From Rhizobium sp. CCGE 510 (GTDB lineage Bacteria; Pseudomonadota; Alphaproteobacteria; Rhizobiales; Rhizobiaceae), in contig NZ_AEYF01000040.1 of the NCBI RefSeq assembly GCF_000292525.1, positions 186,001 through 250,000 on the forward strand: 64,000 nt of DNA. The letters run 5' to 3'. This document shows positions 1-7,597 of the stretch, one piece after another (positions within the stretch are counted from its first letter, which is position 1; each line of letters starts with the position of its first letter). Both the position numbers and the translations under genes were made by a program. The notes beneath the pieces were generated by a model. It was not told where the DNA came from. It did no database searches and was given only the letters and a program-made list of their open reading frames with translations.

Positions 1-200
1 GCCTTCGGATGATTCGGCAGGTCCATCGCTGGCACGATCCTGAGATCGCCGATATCGGCGACGTCATGGCCAAGCTCGATCAGTGTCTGATCGACGCCGG
101 CAATGCGCAGAGCCGCAGGCCCCATGGCAGCACCTCTGCGGCCTGAGCCTTCTTCCAGCGGCGCGCCGATGAGGGTGACGGATTGCGATTGGGCATTCAT
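1..200 (-). CDS. rocF: Arginase, N-terminal part (cut by window edge)
   Basis: Only the first 66 codons lie in the window. The start is ATG at 200-198, with a GGGGGC-rich stretch upstream. The translation carries the arginase/ureohydrolase opening: a beta strand followed by IGAPLEEGSGRRGAAMGPAA, matching the family's IGAP...G..RRG..MGP.A.R motif. Arginase hydrolyses L-arginine to ornithine and urea in the cytoplasm. The metal-binding Asp/His residues lie beyond the window. The gene diverges from an Lrp/AsnC regulator, and rhizobial and Agrobacterium arginase genes are often controlled by such a neighbour. Family assignment is firm; regulation is inferred. Confidence 0.85.
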   Translation of the reverse strand, partial: MNAQSQSVTLIGAPLEEGSGRRGAAMGPAALRIAGVDQTLIELGHDVADIGDLRIVPAMDLPNHPK

Positions 201-311
201 CAAAGGGGGCTCCGTGTTGAGGCCTGTTTGAGGCGATAGTGGGTTAAACGGCCGGCGGCAAAAAGATGGAAAAATGTCAGAAATGGAGTATGATTGCGCA
301 GATTGATAAAC

Positions 312-327
312 CACTTTTGACAAAGTG
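312..327. promoter_or_regulatory. Perfect palindrome between rocF and the Lrp gene
   Basis: CACTTT-TGAC-AAAGTG is a perfect 6-bp inverted repeat with a 4-base spacer. It overlaps the possible GTG start (325) of the regulator. Its position between divergent arginase and Lrp/AsnC genes would suit an operator. This is inference only, and the overlap favours the downstream GTG at 334 as the true start. Confidence 0.3.
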
Positions 328-762
328 ATCAGCGTGGATGATCTCGATACTGAGCTCTTGAGTGCACTTCGCCACAACGCCCGGATTTCCGTCTCTTCGC
401 TTGCGGCGATGACCGGCGCATCGCGAGCAACGGTTGCCGCCCGGATCGACCGGCTGGTCGCCGGCGGCACCATCGTCGGCTTCACCATCCGCACCGGTCA
501 TGAGACCCGGTCAGCCGGGGTGCGGGCCATCGTCATGATCGAAGTGCTCGGCAAGCTCGCCGACAGGGTGGCCGATCAGTTGAGGGGGGTGCCGCAAGTG
601 CGCGCACTTCACAGCACCAACGGCAAATGGGATTTCGTCGCCGAACTCGAAGATCGCGACCTTGCCGCGTTCGACGAGACGCTGCGCCGCATCCGGCTGA
701 TCAACGGCATCAACTCGACCGAGACCAACATTCTGCTCAAGACGAGCAAGACGGGTTTTTAG
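325..762 (+). CDS. Lrp/AsnC family transcriptional regulator
   Basis: A 145-residue protein of standard Lrp/AsnC length. Residues 5-55 form the winged helix-turn-helix (LDTELLSALRHNARISVSSL followed by a second helix with RATVAARIDRL). The rest is the RAM/AsnC ligand-binding fold. It probably senses an amino acid and regulates the divergent arginase gene, as ArcR-type regulators do in related bacteria; that target is inferred from position. Two in-frame GTG codons (325 and 334) could start it, and neither has a strong ribosome binding site. A widespread palindromic repeat follows the gene. Confidence 0.85.
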   Translation: MISVDDLDTELLSALRHNARISVSSLAAMTGASRATVAARIDRLVAGGTIVGFTIRTGHETRSAGVRAIVMIEVLGKLADRVADQLRGVPQVRALHSTNGKWDFVAELEDRDLAAFDETLRRIRLINGINSTETNILLKTSKTGF

Positions 763-806
763 GACATTGTCGCGCGACACCCCGGACCCCGAATGGGCGG
801 AACCAG

Positions 807-946
807 CCCCTCATCCGGCTGCCGCCACCTTCTCCCCGTAAAACGGGGCGAAGGGGGATAGTTGCGACCTTTCCGTCCCTCTCCCACCTTTCGCAGGGCA
901 CGTCCCCTCTCCCCGTTTTTTACGGGGAGAGGGCTAGGGTGAGGGC
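807..946. repeat. Palindromic intergenic repeat rich in CTCCCCGT/ACGGGGAG
   Basis: This region holds two hairpins: CCCCGT-aaa-ACGGGG near 834-847, and a 12-bp perfect stem CCCTCTCCCCGT/ACGGGGAGAGGG at 905-933 with a 5-base loop. The flanks (cccctcatccggctgccg... and ...agggctagggtgagggca) match a repeat type scattered between genes in many proteobacteria. It sits between the convergent Lrp and tamB genes and may also end transcription from both sides. No protein-coding signal is seen in 763-1005. Confidence 0.75.
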
Positions 947-1005
947 AAATTACGGGTCCGAATCGGACAGACATCCGCTGTTTGCTTCGCTTGAATTATG
1001 CCGGC

Positions 1006-4000
1006 TCAATACTCACGTTCGTAGACGATGCCCGCTTCGCCTGCACCGTTACCACCGGCGGCGCCGCGCAGCTTGACGCCGCGGCCGACATCGAGGTTGA
1101 TCACCGCCTTGGCGCCGGCCGAGCCGCCCTGCTGCAATTCGAAATAGGTGCGGTCGTTGAGATAGCGGCCGACGCTGACGCTCGTCTGCCCCTTGGAATC
1201 GGTACTGATGTCGAGATCGTCGACGCCGAGCTGGTTGCGCAGGCCTTCGAAAAGCGAGTTGGAACGGTTGCCGGCCAGCTGGCTGACGGCGTCGGCCAAC
1301 TGGGCGATCTGCACCGGCGAGAGTTTTGACATCGACTGGCCAAAGATCAACTGCGCCAGGACCTCGTCCTGCGGCAGTTGGGGCGAAGAGGAAAAGGTGA
1401 TCGCAGGGTCGGTGGCGAGGCCCGCGACGTCGACGGTCAGCGTCGTCGAACCGGAGGCCGAGGACGCTTCCATATCAAGGGCCGGCGTCAAGTCGCCGGC
1501 AAAGGTGATGCGGCTCTTGTCGGTGAAATCCAGGCGGCGGTTGAGAATGGTCAAGCGACCGCGGCGCATGGTGAAACCGCCGGTCACGATCGGCGCTGCC
1601 GCGGTTCCGCGGATCGTCACACGGCCGCCAAGCTCGGCATCGATACCGCGCCCGCGCACGAAGATATGCGCGGGCGCGTCGATTTCGAGATCGAGGGTGA
1701 TCGTCGAGGATTTTTCGCCGGGTTTCCGTTCGCCGTCGTCGCGCAGCTGCGCAAGCACCGCCCGCGGCGCATTCTTATGCCGGATGTCGATCTGACTGAG
1801 CGAGGTCGGCAATTTTTCCGGGACGGTGATCGAGGTCTTGTCCAAGCGAAGCTTGCCGCTCAGCGCGGCGTTCATGATCGGCCCGCGCAGGGCGAGCGTG
1901 CCATTGACCGTGGAGACGACAAGCGTTCCGTCGACATAGACCGCCTTGTCGAGCTTGATCGAAATGTCGGCGGGAAAGCCGCCGGCCGGTTGGATGCCGA
2001 TGGTGCCGGTTGCCGAAATCGTTCCGCCGCCGCCGATGCTGCCGCTGAGGCGCGATATAACGGCCTGGCTACCGTTGAAGCTCACTGTCGCCACCAGATT
2101 ATTGACGGCGAGATTGCGCCGAACGTCGACGAGCTTTGCGCCATTGGTCGAGACAGTGCCGTTGATGACGGGTGCTGCGGCCGTTCCGCCAACCTGCAGG
2201 TTTACGGTGGCGACGCCGTCGGCGACGAGGCCCTGCTGCGCCAGCGGCGCGCCGAGAACGGCGAAAGGAAGATTGCCGTTGAAGCGCATGTCGATGGCGC
2301 GATTGCCTGTGATCACGACACTGCCGCCACCCTTCAGCGACATGCCGGCGTCGCCGGCAAGGCTGGTGTCGACCGTCAGCTTATTTCCGGCAAGTTTGCC
2401 GGACGCACCGATGGTGAATGGCGAAAGGCCGGCGCCTTTTGTCTGGCCCGTCGCGGCGTTCTTCCAGTCGACTTTGAAATCGACGGACGGCGCCGCCAGC
2501 GCGCCGGTGGCCTTGACCGTCGCCGAGACCGCGCCCTCGGCTGCAAGGCCCGGAACAAAGCCATTGGCGATGGCAGCCGGAACATCGTTGGCGTTCGCCG
2601 TGACGTCGATCGACTGGATCGTCGTGCCTGCAATGGCGAGATTGCCGGCGGCTTTCAGTGCAATGCCGCCGCTGCCGTTGAGGGCGGCATCGAAATCGAG
2701 CCTGTCACCGGCATATTTTCCCGTTGCCGTCAGCGCCAGGCGGGAGAGGCCGGCAGCCTTGGTGTGGCTGGTCGCGGCATCCTTCCAGTCGAGTTTGAAA
2801 TCGACGATCGGATTGGCCGGCGTTCCTGACGTGACGGCGCTTGCCGAAAGCGTGCCTTCGGCGCCGAGGCCGGGAACGAAGGCATTGGCGATGTTGGCCG
2901 GCAGTGCGGGAATATCGGCATTGATCGAAAGATCCCGGATCGCTGTTCCCGCGATCGTGACGCCACCTGTCGCCTTGGCCAACACCCCGTCCTTGCCGGC
3001 GAGGTTGGCATCGAAGTCGACCCTGCCATTGGCGTATTTTCCAGATGCCGCGGCACTCAGGCCGGAAAGGCCGCTGCTTTTGGTCTGAGCGGTTGCGGCG
3101 TTCTTCCAGTCGAGCTTGAAATCGACGGCGGGTTTGGGCAGCGCGCCGGAGGCGGATGCCGTTCCCGACACCGTTCCCTCGGCGGCGATACCGGGGACGA
3201 AGTCGTTGGCAAGGGCTGCCGGCAGGTTGGCGAGATCGGCCTTGACGTCGAGGTTGCGGATCGAGGTGCCCGACATCGCGACATTTCCGGTGGCTTTCAG
3301 CGAGAGGCCATCCTTGCCGCCGAGCGCGGCATCGAAATCGAGCTTGTCGTCGGCAAAGTGTCCCGATGCGGTCAGCGCAAGGCCGGAGAGATGAGCGCTC
3401 TTCGTTTGCCGGGTTGCGGCATCGGTCCAGTCGAGCTTGAAATCGGCGTTCGGTGCCGCAGGGGTGCCGGCGGCGGATATCGTGCCTGATATCGTGCCGT
3501 CCGCCGCGAGATCCGGAACGAAGGCGTTGGCGAGAGCGGCCGGAACCTTGGCGATCGCGGCGTCGAGCTTGACGCTGTCGATTGCCGTGCCGGCAAGCGC
3601 GACATTGCCGGCGGCCTTCAGCGACAGGCCATTATCGCCGCTAACGGCCGTATCGAAATCCAGTTTGTTTTCGGCGAATTTTCCCGAAGCAGTCACGTCA
3701 AGGCCGGCAAGGCCGGCGTGTTTCGTGTGGCGCGTCGCGGCGTTTTTCCAATTGAGGTCGAAATCGGCGGACGGAGCGGAAAGGGATCCGCTGGCCGCGA
3801 CCCTTCCGGTAATGGCGCCCTCCGCCGCAAGATCGGCGACGAAGCCGTTGGCGATGCGGGCTGGGACATTGGCCAGGGCGGCGTCGACTTTGATCTCACC
3901 GATCGTCGTGCCCGTGATAGCGACATTGCCGTTTGCCCTGAGCGACAGGCTGTCGGCGCCGCTTGCAGCCGCGTTGAAATCCAGCTTGTTGTCGGCGAAT

Positions 4001-7000
4001 TTTCCGGATGCGGTGATGCCAAGGGCCGCAATGCCGGAACGCTTGGTGTGGCTCGTCGCAGCACCTTTCCAATCAAGGTCGAAATTGGCGGTCGGGGCGG
4101 CAAGCGAACCTGCGGCCGAGAGCTTTCCCGAGATCATGCCTTCGGCGGCGAGATTGGTGACGAAGCCATTGGCGATAGCTGCCGGAACATTCGCCAGCGC
4201 GGCATCGAGCTTGACGTTGCCGATCGTCGTGCCTGTCATGGCGAGATTGCCGGTTGCGTTTACCGACAGCTTGTCGGCGCCTGATATCGCCGCGTCGAAG
4301 TCGAGCTTGCTGTCAACGAATTTTCCCGAAGCCTTCACCGCGAGATCGGCAAGACCGGCGCGTTTCGTCTGGCTCGTCGCAGCGCTTTTCCAATCGAGAT
4401 CGAAATTGGCGGTCGGCGCATTGAGGGGGCCGGCGGCCGAGATCTTGCCGGCAATCGTGCCTTCGGCGGCCAGATCGGCAACAAAACCATTGGCGATGCG
4501 GGCGGGCAGATTGAGGATATCGGCGTGGACGTCCAGCACCGGTGCCTTGGGGTCGGCGAGTGCGACATTGCCGGCGGCCTTCAGCGAAAGGCCGTCGACG
4601 CTGCTGACCGTCGTGTCGAAATCGAGCTTGTTGTCGGCGAATTTACCGCCGGCAGTGATGCCGAGCGGTGCCAGTCCGGCCCCCTTGGTCTGGCTGGTCG
4701 TCGCATCCTTCCAGTCGAGCTTGAAGTCAGCGACGGGTGCGGCCGGCGTTCCCGTCACGGCAATCGTTCCGGAAATCGTGCCGCCGGCCGAAAGGTTCGG
4801 CACGAAACCGTTGGCAAGCGCTGCCGGCAGCTCGTTGATGTCGGCATCAAGCTTCAATGTCTCGCCGGCCGAACCGGTGACGCGCACCGAGCCGGTGCCG
4901 GTCTTCAGCGTCAGCCCGTTCAGATTGGCGGCGCCGGCGACGATTGCGACCTGTGTCGGTGCCGCGAGTTCGACCGGGATATTGCGCGGGCTGGCCGAGA
5001 AGCGATCGAGGTTTACGTCGATCGTGCCGTCTGTCGCCTCGATATTGCCGGCCGCCAGCACGGGATTGCCGTCATAGGCGGCATTGAGGTCGAAATCGGT
5101 CTGGTTCTGCTGCCTGGCAAAACCGAGCGAAAGGCCTGCAAGCTTGTTCGTTCCGGCATTCAGCTCGTCGGCCTTGATCGTGCCGTTTGCAGCAAGAGCA
5201 TTGAGGTCGCTGACCGTGACATCGATCTCCGGCTTGACGATCGCAAGCGTGTCGCGGCGGATCGAGCCGCCGGTCGCCTGCAGCTTGAGCGCGATCTTGC
5301 CGCTGTCGCTCGTGACCCCGAGCGAACCCTTGAGGTCGCCTTCGGCCTTTTGTCCGCCGAGTGCTGCGAGCAGGCCGATATTGGGGAAATCGAAGGTCAG
5401 TGCGCCTGTCGGCTCCAGCGAGGGCGATAATTCGGCATTGCCGTTCAGCCGGTTGCCGCCAATATCGGCGGCTAGCGCCGGAAGGATAATCCTGCCGTCC
5501 TCAGAGCTGATGTCGCCGTTGAGGCTCATCGGCTGGCCGTCGATCGTGCCGGTGGCGGCGATCCTGCCCTGCGGCGCCTTGGGATCGGCGAGACCCGACA
5601 GGTCCATATTGAGATTGCCGAGCGCGCGGTCAGCGATCTGCAGGCTGGCGGCCTTGAGATTGGCCGTCACCGAGATTGTGGGGAGCTCACCGCCAACTCT
5701 CAACGCATAAGCCGCTCCACCGATGGCGCCGGGGATGAGTTTGCCGACGTCAGGCAGCCGGCCGGAGAGATCGGCATTCAACTTCGCACCGTCGAGCACG
5801 ACGTTGCCGGCGGCCTCAAGCGTGCCGGACTTGAGCACGAGGTTGGACAGCGCGAATTTCGACGGGATGGTGCCGACCACTTGGCTTTCGAGCGAGATCG
5901 GTCCGTCGAACCTGGTCGTTACCGCAGCCGGCAGGGCTGCCGGAGCGATGGTGAGCTTGGCGTTGCCGGTTAGCGCTTGGTCTGTCAGCCTATAGGAGCC
6001 GTTGAGGCTGCCGTTGATATTGGCGCTTTCGACGGTGGTGCCGTTGAAGCCGATGCTGCCGGGCGTTATCTGCAGAGGCGAGGCGATCGTGACCGGGCCT
6101 TGGACGGCGCGATTGAGGTTCGGCTCTGCAAAACTCGCGTCGCCGGCAACGAGGCGCAACTGGATGCTGCCGGAACGGGTGGCGAGATTGAAGGCGTCGC
6201 TCTTTGCCGTCAGCTTGACGTTGCCGATATCGGCCCCGGGCAGGGTTGCGGTATCGAGCGAGCCGCTGACATTCAATCGTGCTGCCTGCGCATCGCCTGT
6301 TAGTGCCAGGTTGAGCCCTGATATCAGGAAACGTGCTTCGCTTTGCGCGAGCGGCCAGCGGAAATCGACAGGCCCCGACGTGCCAAGCAGATTGGCGTTC
6401 AGGCTGTTGTTGCCGGCCGGATCGAGGGTGCCCGAGGCGGCGATGACGACGCTGCCGGTGGCGATATTGCCGGTCTGGATATCGAACTTGCCGTGGTTGT
6501 CGAAGGTGGTGGCAAGATCGATATTGGTCTGGCCAGCAAAAAGCGGCCGGAAAGCCGAGGGAAGCAGCGAGCTCAGGTCGCCGCCGCCCTTGAGGTCGAG
6601 GTGATGCAGTCCGTCTGCTGTGATCTGATGCCGGCCTTCGATTGCGGCGCGCTGCTCTCCGTCGAGGGCCGCCTGCAATTTGCCTTTCCAGTCGGATATC
6701 GGTCCCTGGCCGTCGAGATCGATGTTGACGGCGGGATCATTCGGCAGGCCGAGAAGGCCGGCCAGCAGCCCGCCCTTCGGCTCGGACAGCTGCGCCTTCA
6801 GCCGCAGCCGGTTTTCGGCTGGCGCATAGGCGATGTCGGCGGCGAGCCGCGCATCCGGGACGGCATGACGGCTGACATTGACGACCGCCTCACCGCCATC
6901 GCCGTTCGCCGAAAGACTGCCTTCGGCGGCAAGCGCAAAAGCGCGCCCGGCAAAGGGTTTGGCCAGTTTGATGTCGGGCAGCGCGACGCGGTCGATGTCG

Positions 7001-7464
7001 ACCTTGATCGGAAGACTGAACCCGCCGGCATTTTCAGCTCCGGGCCGCGAAGGCAGCGTACGCACCGGCTTGCGCAGCACGTCGATTGATTCGATCTCGA
7101 ACCGTTTGGCGTGAAAAGTTCCGGTCAGCAGCGCCAACGGATTCCAGTCGATCGCGATACCGTGAATTTCCGCAAACACGCCTCTGGTGTCGGAGATCGA
7201 GATCTCGGCGGCGCGAAGGCCGCCGGTCAAAAGGCCTTGCGGTTCACGCACGGTAATCGTCATGTCGCGGTTGGAAAGCGTCGAGGCTATCTTTTCGGTG
7301 ACGATACGGGCGCCAAAGGCGGTGAAGCCGAAGATCGCAAGGGCCAGGACGGCAAGAATCAACAACGCGCCCACGCCATAGGCGGTGAGCCGCAGGATCC
7401 AGTTGACGATTTTTGCCAGCGTTTGCATCGGCGCGGACACTACCCCGTTTTCATAATGGCTCAC
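1006..7464 (-). CDS. tamB: TamB, inner-membrane translocation/assembly protein with tandem repeats
   Basis: At 2152 residues this is much longer than E. coli TamB (about 1260). An N-terminal membrane anchor (about residues 20-50: ILRLTAYGVGALLILAVLAL) leads into a long periplasmic beta-helix. The C-terminal 300 or so residues are the conserved TamB domain (DUF490), ending in a strand-like tail (GIVYEREY). TamB bridges the periplasm to TamA and takes part in outer-membrane protein assembly and lipid transport. The unusual part is eight tandem units of about 107 residues (DNA 2165-4735), each starting with a D-F-K/D-L-D-W motif. tamA lies immediately upstream. The start is uncertain: GTG 7464, GTG 7440 (after an ACGGGG box) or ATG 7428. 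Confidence 0.93.
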   Translation of the reverse strand: MSHYENGVVSAPMQTLAKIVNWILRLTAYGVGALLILAVLALAIFGFTAFGARIVTEKIASTLSNRDMTITVREPQGLLTGGLRAAEISISDTRGVFAEIHGIAIDWNPLALLTGTFHAKRFEIESIDVLRKPVRTLPSRPGAENAGGFSLPIKVDIDRVALPDIKLAKPFAGRAFALAAEGSLSANGDGGEAVVNVSRHAVPDARLAADIAYAPAENRLRLKAQLSEPKGGLLAGLLGLPNDPAVNIDLDGQGPISDWKGKLQAALDGEQRAAIEGRHQITADGLHHLDLKGGGDLSSLLPSAFRPLFAGQTNIDLATTFDNHGKFDIQTGNIATGSVVIAASGTLDPAGNNSLNANLLGTSGPVDFRWPLAQSEARFLISGLNLALTGDAQAARLNVSGSLDTATLPGADIGNVKLTAKSDAFNLATRSGSIQLRLVAGDASFAEPNLNRAVQGPVTIASPLQITPGSIGFNGTTVESANINGSLNGSYRLTDQALTGNAKLTIAPAALPAAVTTRFDGPISLESQVVGTIPSKFALSNLVLKSGTLEAAGNVVLDGAKLNADLSGRLPDVGKLIPGAIGGAAYALRVGGELPTISVTANLKAASLQIADRALGNLNMDLSGLADPKAPQGRIAATGTIDGQPMSLNGDISSEDGRIILPALAADIGGNRLNGNAELSPSLEPTGALTFDFPNIGLLAALGGQKAEGDLKGSLGVTSDSGKIALKLQATGGSIRRDTLAIVKPEIDVTVSDLNALAANGTIKADELNAGTNKLAGLSLGFARQQNQTDFDLNAAYDGNPVLAAGNIEATDGTIDVNLDRFSASPRNIPVELAAPTQVAIVAGAANLNGLTLKTGTGSVRVTGSAGETLKLDADINELPAALANGFVPNLSAGGTISGTIAVTGTPAAPVADFKLDWKDATTSQTKGAGLAPLGITAGGKFADNKLDFDTTVSSVDGLSLKAAGNVALADPKAPVLDVHADILNLPARIANGFVADLAAEGTIAGKISAAGPLNAPTANFDLDWKSAATSQTKRAGLADLAVKASGKFVDSKLDFDAAISGADKLSVNATGNLAMTGTTIGNVKLDAALANVPAAIANGFVTNLAAEGMISGKLSAAGSLAAPTANFDLDWKGAATSHTKRSGIAALGITASGKFADNKLDFNAAASGADSLSLRANGNVAITGTTIGEIKVDAALANVPARIANGFVADLAAEGAITGRVAASGSLSAPSADFDLNWKNAATRHTKHAGLAGLDVTASGKFAENKLDFDTAVSGDNGLSLKAAGNVALAGTAIDSVKLDAAIAKVPAALANAFVPDLAADGTISGTISAAGTPAAPNADFKLDWTDAATRQTKSAHLSGLALTASGHFADDKLDFDAALGGKDGLSLKATGNVAMSGTSIRNLDVKADLANLPAALANDFVPGIAAEGTVSGTASASGALPKPAVDFKLDWKNAATAQTKSSGLSGLSAAASGKYANGRVDFDANLAGKDGVLAKATGGVTIAGTAIRDLSINADIPALPANIANAFVPGLGAEGTLSASAVTSGTPANPIVDFKLDWKDAATSHTKAAGLSRLALTATGKYAGDRLDFDAALNGSGGIALKAAGNLAIAGTTIQSIDVTANANDVPAAIANGFVPGLAAEGAVSATVKATGALAAPSVDFKVDWKNAATGQTKGAGLSPFTIGASGKLAGNKLTVDTSLAGDAGMSLKGGGSVVITGNRAIDMRFNGNLPFAVLGAPLAQQGLVADGVATVNLQVGGTAAAPVINGTVSTNGAKLVDVRRNLAVNNLVATVSFNGSQAVISRLSGSIGGGGTISATGTIGIQPAGGFPADISIKLDKAVYVDGTLVVSTVNGTLALRGPIMNAALSGKLRLDKTSITVPEKLPTSLSQIDIRHKNAPRAVLAQLRDDGERKPGEKSSTITLDLEIDAPAHIFVRGRGIDAELGGRVTIRGTAAAPIVTGGFTMRRGRLTILNRRLDFTDKSRITFAGDLTPALDMEASSASGSTTLTVDVAGLATDPAITFSSSPQLPQDEVLAQLIFGQSMSKLSPVQIAQLADAVSQLAGNRSNSLFEGLRNQLGVDDLDISTDSKGQTSVSVGRYLNDRTYFELQQGGSAGAKAVINLDVGRGVKLRGAAGGNGAGEAGIVYEREY
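2165..4735 (-). repeat. Eight tandem ~321-bp repeats inside tamB
   Basis: A signature encoding DFKLDWK-AAT-QTK recurs near positions 4711, 4391, 4070, 3751, 3430, 3109, 2789 and 2466, a constant spacing of 320-321 bp (107 codons). Each unit continues with ASGKFA-NKLDFD, then GNVA-GT-I, then ANVPAAIANGFV-LAAEGTISG. The copies have diverged at the nucleotide level but remain in frame. A half unit precedes the first full copy. Such arrays can expand or contract by recombination. Confidence 0.9.
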
Positions 7465-7483
7465 AAATCGGAATCGGCATTCT

Positions 7484-7597
7484 AGAGCATGATGCCGAAA
7501 AGTGTGCGCGGTTTTCGGACGACATCATGCTCTAACTCTTTAATGTAGAACAGGATTCAGATTTTAGGCCGACCGGGCCTAAAATCATCCTGTTCTA
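7484..7597. repeat. RIME-like element, full length, two hairpins (R1)
   Basis: The first hairpin has arms AGAGCATGATG/CATCATGCTCT (7484-7494, 7523-7533), with inner arms CCGAAAA/TTTTCGG. The second has arms TAGAACAGGAT/ATCCTGTTCTA (7546-7556, 7587-7597) around ATTTTAGGCC/GGCCTAAAAT. Two large palindromes in about 110 bp fit the description of Rhizobium intergenic mosaic elements. The last bases (CTA on this strand) are the tamA stop codon. Related copies in this window are at about 31470, 51965, 56645 and 59655. Confidence 0.85.

Noticed and set aside
2165..4735. Regularly spaced repeats as a CRISPR-like array
   Set aside because: The 321-bp period, in-frame coding and diverged copies identify protein repeats, not CRISPR.
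1378..5077. Long plus-strand frames opposite tamB
   Set aside because: They echo the tandem repeats on the antisense strand and have low-complexity translations; tamB is clear on the minus strand.
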